A stretch of 64,000 bases of DNA from Streptomyces sp. SID8374 (GTDB lineage Bacteria; Actinomycetota; Actinomycetes; Streptomycetales; Streptomycetaceae): NCBI RefSeq assembly GCF_009865135.1, contig NZ_WWGH01000001.1:4030001-4094000 (forward strand), given 5' to 3'. Position numbers and translations under genes: made by a program. The notes under the pieces are model-generated. The model worked only from the letters and a program-made list of their open reading frames with translations, ran no database searches and had not been told where the DNA came from. Each line of letters opens with the position of its first letter. Position 1 is the stretch's first letter. Below, in pieces: positions 54,991-63,150 of the stretch.

Positions 54991-56154
54991 TCAGAGCCGC
55001 CGCAGCCGCTCCACCGCCTCCTCCAGCACGTCCTCGCGCTTGCAGAAGGTGAAGCGGACCTGGCTGCGGCCCGCCTCCGGGTCGTCGTAGAAGACCGAGA
55101 CCGGGACGGCGGCGACCCCGCAGCGTTCCGGGAGGGCGCGGCAGAAGGCGTAGGCGTCCTCCTCGCCGAACGGGGAGATGTCGGTGGTGATGAAGTACGT
55201 CCCCTGCGGTTCGTGGACCCGGAAGCCCGCGCTCCGCAGGCCCTCCGCGAGCAGGTCCCGCCTCCGGCGCATCCCCTCGCGGAACTCCGTGAAGAACGTG
55301 TCGGGCAGGTTCAGCGCCTCCGCGATCGCGTACTGGAACGGGCCGCCGCTCACGAACGTCAGGTACTGCTTCGCCGAGCGCACCGCCGTCACCAAGGGCG
55401 CGTCGGCCGTCACCCAGCCGATCTTCCAGCCGGTGTACGAGAACGTCTTGCCGGCCGACGAGACGGAGACCGTCCGCTCGCGCATCCCGGGCAGCGCCGC
55501 GATCGGGTGGTGGGCGCCCTCGAACACGAGGTGTTCGTACACCTCGTCGGTCACCACCAGCAGGTCGTGCTCCACCGCGAGGGCCGCGATACCGCTCAGC
55601 TCCTCGGGGGTGAGGACCGCGCCGGTCGGGTTGTGCGGCGAGTTGAGGAGCAGGAGGCGGGTGCGCGGGGTGATCTTGGCGCGCAGCTCGTCCAGGTCCG
55701 GGCGGAAGGACGGGGCGCGCAGGGTGAGGGGGACGCGGACGCCGCCCGCCATGGCGATGCACGCGGCGTACGAGTCGTAGTACGGCTCGAACGCGATGAC
55801 CTCGTCGCCCGGCTCCACCAGGGCGAGCAGGGCGGCGGCGATCGCCTCGGTGGCCCCGGTGGTGACCAGGACCTCGGTGTCGGGGGACCAGTCCAGGCCG
55901 TAGAAGCGCTTCTGGTGGTCGGCCACGGCGGTCCGCAGCTCCGGGATGCCGGGGCCCGGCGGGTACTGGTTGCCGTGCCCGGCGCGCAGCGCCCGCACCG
56001 CCGCCTCCCGGATCTCCTCGGGGCCGTCGGTGTCGGGAAAGCCCTGGCCGAGGTTGATCGACCCGGTCCGCGCCGCCAGCGCGGACATCTCGGCGAAGAT
56101 CGTCGTGCCGAACCCGGCGAGGCGGCGGTTGAGCAGCGGTCGTCCCTGTGTCAT
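54991..56154 (-). CDS. Class I PLP aminotransferase (aspartate/DapC-like)
   Basis: About 387 residues. SINLGQGFPDTDGP and NQYPPGPGIPELR open the small domain. SPHNPTGAVL is the substrate/PLP region. SSAGKTFSYTGWKIGW contains the Schiff-base Lys, and a C-terminal VRFTFCKRED holds the carboxylate-binding Arg. It resembles N-succinyldiaminopimelate aminotransferase or kynurenine-type aminotransferases; the amino acid is unknown. ATG 56154 or 56163 may start it. Confidence 0.9.
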   Translation of the reverse strand: MTQGRPLLNRRLAGFGTTIFAEMSALAARTGSINLGQGFPDTDGPEEIREAAVRALRAGHGNQYPPGPGIPELRTAVADHQKRFYGLDWSPDTEVLVTTGATEAIAAALLALVEPGDEVIAFEPYYDSYAACIAMAGGVRVPLTLRAPSFRPDLDELRAKITPRTRLLLLNSPHNPTGAVLTPEELSGIAALAVEHDLLVVTDEVYEHLVFEGAHHPIAALPGMRERTVSVSSAGKTFSYTGWKIGWVTADAPLVTAVRSAKQYLTFVSGGPFQYAIAEALNLPDTFFTEFREGMRRRRDLLAEGLRSAGFRVHEPQGTYFITTDISPFGEEDAYAFCRALPERCGVAAVPVSVFYDDPEAGRSQVRFTFCKREDVLEEAVERLRRL

Positions 56155-56231
56155 GGGCGCCATCCTGTGCCCAAGCTCTGGAGTTGCTCAAGTCTGCTTT
56201 GGGCCGCGTGCGCCGGGGGGATCCCCCTGTC

Positions 56232-56283
56232 ACGAAGGACACGAAGGACACGAAGGACACGAAGGACACGAAGGACACGAAGG
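56232..56283. repeat. 9-bp tandem repeat (ACGAAGGAC), about six copies
   Basis: Perfect 9-bp iterations lie between the divergent aminotransferase and small membrane-protein genes. Read on the plus strand they contain AAGGA, similar to a ribosome site, but the nearest start is about 75 bp away. Confidence 0.9.
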
Positions 56284-56358
56284 AACAGAGGAACACAGGG
56301 GAAACCGGGAAGCGACGGGGGAACCGCGCTTCGGGGGAGAGAAAGGCGGGTGAGGGGC

Positions 56359-56622
56359 ATGACTGTCTTCATCACGGTGCTGGTCGGTGTGGGGATCCTC
56401 TTCGTGCTGATGGTGGTCCTGGCGCGGGTGACCCGGGTCAGGAGCGGACCGTACGCGGCGCGTGCGCGGCGCCGGTCCGCCACGGGCGGTGCGGCGGCGG
56501 GCGGCGGTGGCTGGTGGGCGGGCGGTGACAGCGGCGGTGGCTCCTGCGGCTCCTCCTCCGGCCACTCGTGCGGCGGCTCGTCGTGCGGTGGTGGCGGGGG
56601 CGGCTGCGGCGGAGGCAGCTGA
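56359..56622 (+). CDS. Small membrane protein with Gly/Ser/Cys-rich tail
   Basis: An 87-residue protein. One N-terminal transmembrane helix (FITVLVGVGILFVLMVVLARV) is followed by a basic patch and a tail of Gly, Ser and several Cys (GGSSCGGGGGGCGGGS). No named family is recognised. Such tails can be disordered or metal-binding. Confidence 0.72.
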   Translation: MTVFITVLVGVGILFVLMVVLARVTRVRSGPYAARARRRSATGGAAAGGGGWWAGGDSGGGSCGSSSGHSCGGSSCGGGGGGCGGGS

Positions 56623-56721
56623 GCGGGCCGTGAGGCCGTCGCCGTATGCGTCGTCGTATCCGGTGCCGCAACTGTCACCGTGACCGTCACCGCCGCCGTC
56701 ACCGACAGTGACTCCGGCGCC

Positions 56722-56754
56722 GGGCGCCCGAAGGTGAACTCCCTTCGGGCGCCC
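56722..56754 (+). terminator. Terminator after the small membrane-protein gene
   Basis: GGGCGCCCGAAGG (56722-56734) pairs with CCTTCGGGCGCCC (56742-56754). The gap 56623-56996 contains no other feature I can support. Confidence 0.85.
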
Positions 56755-56996
56755 TGTCGTTGAGCCACGCAGGCGAAACTGGTTGAACAGTTGAACCGGG
56801 CTGCCCCCGGGGGGATGGAAACCACGTCAAGTTGGGTAAAAACGCTGCGAGTGCGGCGTACTTCGTGATTCCCTCGTTGAAGAGAACATTCAGCCCTCGG
56901 ACCCCAGTTGGACCAGATCGGGCGCCCCTCCTCCCACGCGCATGCCCAGGGGACGCCCGCTGTCCATGTGTCCATGTGTGTTTGCGGAGCCGACCC

Positions 56997-57518
56997 ATGC
57001 TCACCACCCTCCAGACGGCCTATTCCGATACCCGCGCCGCCGACCTGGCCTGGACCCTGGGCCGGGAGCCGCTCCCCGCCCTCGCCGTCCTCGACCTCCA
57101 GCTCGGTGGCGCCGAACTCCAGTTGAGGCTTCTCGGCGCCTCCCACCAGGTCCTCCTCCAGGAGGACCGCGGGGTCTGCTCCGAGACCGTTGCCTGCATG
57201 CCGGGCAGCAGCACCCCCCTCCCCCTCGGCGTCGCCAAGCGGCTCGGCGACTGGGAGTACGAATTCGCCGCCCGCGTCGAGACCCTGACGCAGGGCCAGT
57301 TCGCGGGCCGGGCGCAGGAGCTGCTCGCGCTCGTGAGCGACCACCCGCACGGCCTGGCGGGCACCTTCCCCGGCTCCCCGTACGCCTTCACCGCCATGCT
57401 CGCCCAGCGCATCGAGGGCCAGGTGCGGTGGCGCACCTGGCACGCGTACCCGCAGGAAGGGCAGTTGGTGGTCACCCGGACCAGGGTGGGGGTGCGCATC
57501 CCCGCGACCGCGGCCTGA
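56997..57518 (+). CDS. DUF2617 protein
   Basis: A 173-residue protein matching the actinobacterial DUF2617 pattern: LAVLDLQLGGAELQLRLLGASHQV, GDWEYEFAARVETL, and GRAQELLALVSDHPHGLAGTFPGSP. The function is unknown. ATG 56997 fits. It lies 93 bp before the spermidine synthase gene in the same direction; the pair is often seen together in Streptomyces. Confidence 0.85.
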   Translation: MLTTLQTAYSDTRAADLAWTLGREPLPALAVLDLQLGGAELQLRLLGASHQVLLQEDRGVCSETVACMPGSSTPLPLGVAKRLGDWEYEFAARVETLTQGQFAGRAQELLALVSDHPHGLAGTFPGSPYAFTAMLAQRIEGQVRWRTWHAYPQEGQLVVTRTRVGVRIPATAA

Positions 57519-57611
57519 GGGGTGCGGCCGGGGGCCGGGCGCCCCCGGCCCCTCCACTTGCACCCTTGTGGGTGACAAGCGGCGACGGGGCAGTGACGTA
57601 GCGTTCGCCAC

Positions 57612-59210
57612 ATGATCGACCAGCAGGTGTCGCTGCGAGGGGGCGCGGCGCGGCTTCCCGTACGGCCCAGGACCGGCCGGTTCCTCGTGCTGGCCGCCGT
57701 CTTCGTCTGCGCGGCCTGCGGCCTCGTCTACGAGCTGGAACTGGTCGCGCTCGCCTCCTACTTGATCGGCGACTCGGTCACCCAGGCCTCCGTCGTGCTC
57801 TCGGTGATGGTCTTCGCGATGGGCATCGGCTCCCTCCTCGCGAAACGTTTACGCTGCCACGCCGCCGTCGGTTTCGGGCTGATCGAGGCGGCCCTCGCGC
57901 TGATCGGCGGCTCATCGGCGCTCGTGCTGTACGCCTCGTTCGCCTGGCTCGGGGAGTCGCGGTACGCCCTGGTCGGGTTCTCGCTGGCGATCGGGGTGCT
58001 GATCGGGGCGGAGATCCCGCTGCTGATGACGCTGATCCAGCGCGTCGACCGGCAGGACGCGGGCGGGGCGGTGGCCGACCTCTTCGCCGCCGACTACGTG
58101 GGCGCGCTCGTCGGCGGCCTGGCCTTCCCCTTCCTCCTGCTGCCGATGCTGGGCCAGCTCACCGGCGCGCTCCTCACCGGCGCGGTCAACGCGGCGGCCG
58201 GCGGGGCGCTGGTCCTGTGGGTGTTCCGGCGCGACCTCACCTCCCGCTCCCGCCGGCTCCTCGTCGTGGTCAACGTCTCGGTGATCGCCGTCCTGGCCAC
58301 CGCCACGGTCCTGGTCGACGACTTCGAGCAGGCGGCGCGGCGGGCCGTCTACGGGGACCAGGTGCGGGTCGCCGTGCAGACCGGGGTGCAGGAGGTCGTC
58401 CTGACCGGCACCGACCGCGACTCCCTCGGCCTCTACCTGGACGGCCGGCTCCGGGTCAGCGCCCGCGACGAGCACCGCTACCACGAGGCGCTGGTCCACC
58501 CCGCGATGGACGGCCCCCGCGCCCGCGTCCTCATCCTGGGCGGCGGCGACGGGCTCGCCGCCCGGGAGGTCCTCCGCTACGGGGACGTCCGCTCGGTCAC
58601 CGTCGTCGAGATCGACCCCGCCGTCACCCGGCTGGCCCGCACCGACCCCGCCCTCTCCGGGCTCAACGACCACGCCTACCGCGACCCGCGCCTCACCGCC
58701 ATCGGCGCGGACGCCTTCACCTGGCTGCGGGCCGACCACCAGCGGTACGACGTGGTGATCTCCGACCTGCCGGACCCGGGCGTCACGGCCAGTACGAAGC
58801 TGTACTCCGCCGAGTTCTACGGGCTGATCGCCGAGGCCCTGGCCCCCCGTGGGCGCCTCGTGGTCCACGCGGGCCCGCCGGTGGTCCGGCCGCACACCTT
58901 CTGGACGGTGGAGGCCTCGGTACGGGCGGGGGGCCTCGCGACCCGCCCGTACCGCATCCCGGGCCGCCCCTCCGGCTTCACCGCGAGCCCCGACCGGCTC
59001 TCCTCCGGGGAGCGGCCCCCGGAGGACTGGGGCTTCCTCCTCGCGGCGGCCGGGCCGGTGGGGGAGCCGGGGCTGGCGGCCGGGGCGCCCGCACTGCGCT
59101 CGCTCGGGGAGGCGGAGATACGGGAGGGGGCCCGGGCGGCGGACCGGCTGCGGCTGCCGGGGCAGGTGCCGTCCACGCTGATCCACCCGCGCTACTGGGA
59201 GGAGGCGTGA
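57612..59210 (+). CDS. Membrane spermidine synthase-like protein
   Basis: A 532-residue protein. About six to seven transmembrane helices occupy residues 20-245. The C-terminal spermidine-synthase domain has LILGGGDGLAAREVLRY, VTVVEIDPAVTRLAR and YDVVISDLPDP. Cytosolic enzymes transfer an aminopropyl group; membrane-fused versions are widespread in actinobacteria but not biochemically defined. The conserved Asp pairs are present. Confidence 0.88.
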   Translation: MIDQQVSLRGGAARLPVRPRTGRFLVLAAVFVCAACGLVYELELVALASYLIGDSVTQASVVLSVMVFAMGIGSLLAKRLRCHAAVGFGLIEAALALIGGSSALVLYASFAWLGESRYALVGFSLAIGVLIGAEIPLLMTLIQRVDRQDAGGAVADLFAADYVGALVGGLAFPFLLLPMLGQLTGALLTGAVNAAAGGALVLWVFRRDLTSRSRRLLVVVNVSVIAVLATATVLVDDFEQAARRAVYGDQVRVAVQTGVQEVVLTGTDRDSLGLYLDGRLRVSARDEHRYHEALVHPAMDGPRARVLILGGGDGLAAREVLRYGDVRSVTVVEIDPAVTRLARTDPALSGLNDHAYRDPRLTAIGADAFTWLRADHQRYDVVISDLPDPGVTASTKLYSAEFYGLIAEALAPRGRLVVHAGPPVVRPHTFWTVEASVRAGGLATRPYRIPGRPSGFTASPDRLSSGERPPEDWGFLLAAAGPVGEPGLAAGAPALRSLGEAEIREGARAADRLRLPGQVPSTLIHPRYWEEA

Positions 59211-59306
59211 GGGCGGGGGGCGGGGCCTCGCTACGTGGCGGAGGCGGGCGGGTCGGGCGGGGGGAAGCCCTGACGTGCGGGCCGGGGGCGATTAGGCTCG
59301 GTAGGT

Positions 59307-60413
59307 ATGGAGCATCAGGTGTTCGTTCCGGTCCCGGTCCCGGCCCTGCGGCGCACGCTGGGTGACCCCGTCCGGGTCGCCCGCTGCGTACCGGGGATCC
59401 AGCAGGACGCCGACGCGGCGGCCGCGCCGCTGGCGGGCCGGCTGAAGTTCCGGGCCGGCGGCCACACCATCACGTACCGGGGCGAGCTGAAGCTCTCCGG
59501 CCCCGGCCCCGAGGACGGCCGCTTCTCGGTCACCGGGGAGGGCGTGGAGGCCCGGGGGACCGGTGCGGTGAAGCTGGCCCTGGCCATCGGCCTCACGGAG
59601 ACGGACGGCGGGACGACCCTCGCGTACAGCGGCACGGCGAGCGGCGACGGCCGCCTGGCCGAGCTGGAGGAGGGCGCGGCGCTCGCGGCGGCCCAGCGCC
59701 TCCTGGACCGCTTCACCCAGCAGCTGGTCACGGAGACCCTGGCCGCGCATGAGGAGGACGGTGCGCGGGGGGAGGCCGGTGCGCGAGGGAAGGGCGGTGC
59801 GCACGGGGAGGCCGGTGCGCGAGAGGGCGGTGCGGTGAAGGACGGCGCGGAGGACGTGTCGGCCGAGGGGCTGGAGGGGGACGTCGAGGCAGCGGGTGAC
59901 GGTGCGCCGGGTAGCGAGCCGACGGGCGGCCAGCTGCCGGGGGACGCGCCGACGGGTGACGCGGTGTCCGGTGACGGACCGCCCGGTGACGCGACGTCCG
60001 GTGACGCGGCCTCTGCCGGTACGGGCGCCGTCGGCGAGGCGGCCCCTGCCGGTACGGGCGCCGCAGACGGACCCGCCGAACCCGCCGCCGAACCCGCCGC
60101 CGAGCCCGCTGAATCCGCCGAACCCGCCTCCGTATTCGACTCGCCCGTCCCCCCGCCCGCCCTCGACCCCGTCGCCGGAGTGGAGTTCACCGTCCCCGAC
60201 GAGCCGCCCGCCGAGGCCGCGCACGCCCGCCGCACCATGATCGGCCGCAGCGCGGAGGAGGTCGACCACGCGCCGCCGCGCGGCCGGTACGCCCCCGTGC
60301 CCTCGCCGGAAGCGGGCGGGGCGAGCACCACCCTGCGCTGGGTCGCCCCGGCGGCCGCCCTCGCGCTGGCCTCCGCCGTGGTGCTGGGCAGGGCGTTGCG
60401 GCGCCGGAGGTAG
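59307..60413 (+). CDS. CoxG-like SRPBCC protein with disordered linker and C-terminal membrane anchor
   Basis: A 368-residue protein. Residues 1-150 are a CoxG-type SRPBCC domain (VRVARCVPGIQ, GELKLSGPG, LAYSGTASGDGRLAEL, AAQRLLDRF). The linker is Gly/Ala/Glu/Pro-rich with internal repeats (GARGEAGARGKGGAHGEAG). A C-terminal helix (WVAPAAALALASAVVLGRAL) with RRRR anchors it in the membrane. CoxG takes part in recruiting CO dehydrogenase to the membrane, but no cox genes lie here, so the role is unknown. Confidence 0.85.
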   Translation: MEHQVFVPVPVPALRRTLGDPVRVARCVPGIQQDADAAAAPLAGRLKFRAGGHTITYRGELKLSGPGPEDGRFSVTGEGVEARGTGAVKLALAIGLTETDGGTTLAYSGTASGDGRLAELEEGAALAAAQRLLDRFTQQLVTETLAAHEEDGARGEAGARGKGGAHGEAGAREGGAVKDGAEDVSAEGLEGDVEAAGDGAPGSEPTGGQLPGDAPTGDAVSGDGPPGDATSGDAASAGTGAVGEAAPAGTGAADGPAEPAAEPAAEPAESAEPASVFDSPVPPPALDPVAGVEFTVPDEPPAEAAHARRTMIGRSAEEVDHAPPRGRYAPVPSPEAGGASTTLRWVAPAAALALASAVVLGRALRRRR

Positions 60414-60477
60414 GGGGAGCGGCCGGATCCGGCCCGACCGGCAGGACACTCCCGCGGGCCGCCAGTAGGGTCGTCGG

Positions 60478-61290
60478 GTGAGCAGCAGCGAAGAGAGCAC
60501 CCGTAGCGAAGAGAACGTCAGGCTGAGCGCCGACGACGCCGAGTTGACCGTCGACCCCGCCCACGGCTGCCGGATCAGCAGCCTGCGGATCGGCTCCACC
60601 GAACTGCTGCGCCAGGGCGGGCGGTACGGCTGCTTCCCGATGGTGCCCTGGTGCGGGCGTACCGGGTACGGGCAGTTCCGCAACGGCGACACCGCCCACC
60701 AACTGCCCCTGAACTCCCCGCCGCACGCCATCCACGGCACCGGCCGGGACACCGCCTGGCGGACCGCCCGCGCGGACAAGGCGCAGGCGGCCTTCTACTA
60801 CGACCTCGCCGAGCCCTGGCCGTACGAGGGCCGGGTGACCCAGACCTTCGAGCTGACCGAGGACACCCTGACGCTGGGCCTCGCCGTGGAGACGTACGGC
60901 ACCTCCTTTCCGGCCCAGGCGGGCTGGCACCCCTGGTTCCACCGCAACCTCGGGGGCCGGGATGCCGAGCTCTCCTTCGACGCCGCTTGGCAGGAGGAGC
61001 GCGGTGAGGACCACCTGCCGACCGGCCGCCGCATCGACCCCGTACCGGGACCGTGGGACGACTGCTTCGGGATGCCCGACGGCGTGGACGTGAAGCTCAC
61101 CTGGCCGGAGCAGCTGGAGCTGACGGTCAAGAGCCGCAGCGAGTGGGTCGTGATCTACGACGAGCAGGACGAGGCGGTCTGTGTGGAGCCGCAGTCCGGG
61201 CCGCCGAACGGGCTGAACACCGCGCCCCGGCTGGTCACCCCGATCGACCCGCTGGAGATCACCACCACCTGGAGCTGGGCGCGGCTCTGA
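60478..61290 (+). CDS. Aldose 1-epimerase family protein
   Basis: A 270-residue galactose-mutarotase-like protein. PWCGRTGYGQF is near residue 58, the conserved HAIHGTGRDTAW follows, WHPWFHR contains a catalytic-type His, and VCVEPQSGPPNGLN contains the Glu. It interconverts sugar anomers; the sugar is unknown. The start is GTG 60478. It lies 46 bp upstream of pyrE. Confidence 0.92.
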   Translation: MSSSEESTRSEENVRLSADDAELTVDPAHGCRISSLRIGSTELLRQGGRYGCFPMVPWCGRTGYGQFRNGDTAHQLPLNSPPHAIHGTGRDTAWRTARADKAQAAFYYDLAEPWPYEGRVTQTFELTEDTLTLGLAVETYGTSFPAQAGWHPWFHRNLGGRDAELSFDAAWQEERGEDHLPTGRRIDPVPGPWDDCFGMPDGVDVKLTWPEQLELTVKSRSEWVVIYDEQDEAVCVEPQSGPPNGLNTAPRLVTPIDPLEITTTWSWARL

Positions 61291-61335
61291 GGCCGGGCTC
61301 CGAGGCGGGGGCCGGAACCGCTTACCCTCGTGTCC

Positions 61336-61875
61336 ATGACTGACGTACGCGCTGACCTGCTCCAGCAGATCAAGGACAAGGCCGTGGTGCACGGCAAGGT
61401 GACCCTCTCCTCGGGGCTGGAAGCCGACTGGTACATCGACCTGCGCCGGATCACGCTGGACGGCAAGGCCGCGCCGCTGGTCGGCCAGGCGATGCTGGAC
61501 GCCACCGCCGAGCTGGACTACGACTGCGTCGGCGGGCTGACGCTCGGCGCCGACCCGGTCGCCACCTCGATGCTCCACGCCTCCGCCGCGCGCGGTAGGA
61601 GCCTGGACGCGTTCGTCGTCCGCAAGGCGCAGAAGGCGCACGGGATGCAGCGCCGGATCGAGGGCACCGACGTGAAGGGCCGCCGCTGCCTGGTCGTCGA
61701 GGACACCTCCACCACCGGCGGTTCGCCGCTGACCGCCGTCGAGGCCGTACGGGAGGCGGGCGGCGAGGTCGTCGCCGTCGCCGTGATCGTGGAGCGGGGT
61801 GCCGCCGCGGCCATCGCCGAGGCCGGGCTCCCGTACATCCAGGTCTACTCGGTGGCCGATCTCGGCCTCGTCTGA
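61336..61875 (+). CDS. pyrE: Orotate phosphoribosyltransferase
   Basis: A 179-residue OPRTase. GKVTLSSGLEADWYIDLR binds orotate, VGGLTLGADPVATSM follows, and the PRPP loop is CLVVEDTSTTGGSPLTAVEAV. It makes orotidine 5'-phosphate in pyrimidine synthesis. ATG 61336 is preferred; an in-frame GTG lies 6 bp earlier. Confidence 0.96.
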   Translation: MTDVRADLLQQIKDKAVVHGKVTLSSGLEADWYIDLRRITLDGKAAPLVGQAMLDATAELDYDCVGGLTLGADPVATSMLHASAARGRSLDAFVVRKAQKAHGMQRRIEGTDVKGRRCLVVEDTSTTGGSPLTAVEAVREAGGEVVAVAVIVERGAAAAIAEAGLPYIQVYSVADLGLV

Positions 61876-61897
61876 GCCGAAAGCGGACCCGGCGGAC

Positions 61898-61911
61898 GTT
61901 TCACGTGAAAC
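61898..61911. promoter_or_regulatory. parS chromosome-partitioning site inside a hairpin
   Basis: GTTTCACGTGAAAC is an exact match to the Streptomyces parS consensus, the ParB binding site. The 11-bp arms ACCCGGCGGAC (61887-61897) and GTCCGCCGGGT (61915-61925) flank it, so the site lies in a larger inverted repeat that could also end pyrE transcription. Confidence 0.92.
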
Positions 61912-62027
61912 AGGGTCCGCCGGGTGGAGCCGGATGAGGAGTCTGGGAAGATGGGGTCGACGATGACGTCGCCCCCAGGTCAGGGACTTACACGCCTGTA
62001 CACCCGCACATCCCAAGGAGCGGTCAG

Positions 62028-63059
62028 ATGCCCATCGCAACCCCCGAGGCTTACGCCGAGATGCTCGACCGGGCCAAGGCGGGCAAGTTCGCCTACCCGG
62101 CCATCAATGTCACCTCGACGCAGACCCTGCACGCGGCTCTGCGCGGCTTCGCGGAGGCCGAGAGCGACGGCATCGTCCAGATCTCCACGGGCGGTGCGGA
62201 GTTCCTGGGCGGTCAGTACAACAAGGACATGGTCACGGGCGCGGTCGCCCTGGCCGAGTTCGCGCACATCGTCGCCGCCAAGTACGACGTCACCGTCGCG
62301 CTGCACACGGACCACTGCCCCAAGGACAAGCTGGACGGGTACGTACGTCCGCTGCTCGCCGTCTCCGCCGAGCGCGTCGCCAAGGGTCTGAACCCGCTGT
62401 TCCAGTCCCACATGTGGGACGGCTCGGCCGAGACCCTCGCCGACAACCTGGCCATCGGCCAGGAGCTGCTGGCCCAGGCCGCCGCCGCCAAGATCATCCT
62501 TGAGGTCGAGATCACCCCGACCGGCGGCGAGGAGGACGGCGTCACGCACGAGATCAACGACGAGCTGTACACGACCGTCGACGACGCGCTGCGCACCGCC
62601 GAGGCGCTCGGCCTGGGCGAGAAGGGCCGCTACCTGCTGGCCGCCTCCTTCGGCAACGTCCACGGCGTCTACAAGCCGGGCAACGTCGTGCTCCGCCCCG
62701 AGCTGCTCAAGGACCTCCAGGCGGGCGTCTCCGAGAAGTACGGCAAGCCGGCCGGCTCGCAGCCGTTCGACTTCGTCTTCCACGGCGGCTCGGGCTCCAC
62801 CGCCGAGGAGATCGCCACCGCGCTGGAGAACGGCGTCGTGAAGATGAACCTCGACACCGACACCCAGTACGCCTTCACCCGCCCGGTCGCGGACCACATG
62901 TTCCGCAACTACGACGGTGTCCTGAAGGTCGACGGCGAGGTCGGCAACAAGAAGACCTACGACCCCCGCACCTGGGGCAAGGCCGCCGAGGCGGGCATGG
63001 CCGTGCGCGTCACCGAGGCGTGCGCGAACCTGCGCTCCACGGGCACGAAGCTGAAGTAA
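62028..63059 (+). CDS. fba: Class II fructose-bisphosphate aldolase
   Basis: A 343-residue class II aldolase. AINVTSTQTLHAALRGF opens the barrel. Zinc/metal ligands lie in ALHTDHCPKD and in the HG of GNVHGVYKPGNVV. FVFHGGSGSTAEE binds phosphate and NLDTDTQYAF the substrate. It cleaves fructose 1,6-bisphosphate in glycolysis. AAGGAG precedes the ATG at 62028. Confidence 0.97.
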   Translation: MPIATPEAYAEMLDRAKAGKFAYPAINVTSTQTLHAALRGFAEAESDGIVQISTGGAEFLGGQYNKDMVTGAVALAEFAHIVAAKYDVTVALHTDHCPKDKLDGYVRPLLAVSAERVAKGLNPLFQSHMWDGSAETLADNLAIGQELLAQAAAAKIILEVEITPTGGEEDGVTHEINDELYTTVDDALRTAEALGLGEKGRYLLAASFGNVHGVYKPGNVVLRPELLKDLQAGVSEKYGKPAGSQPFDFVFHGGSGSTAEEIATALENGVVKMNLDTDTQYAFTRPVADHMFRNYDGVLKVDGEVGNKKTYDPRTWGKAAEAGMAVRVTEACANLRSTGTKLK

Positions 63060-63087
63060 GCAGTACACGAGTACGGATGTACGGCCT

Positions 63088-63121
63088 CGGGCCCGGTCCT
63101 CCTTCCAGGGGGCCGGGCCCG
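63088..63121 (+). terminator. Terminator after fba
   Basis: CGGGCCCGG (63088-63096) pairs with CCGGGCCCG (63113-63121). Confidence 0.8.
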
Positions 63122-63150
63122 ACGCTGTGCCGAGAGAAGGAGAGCCCGCC

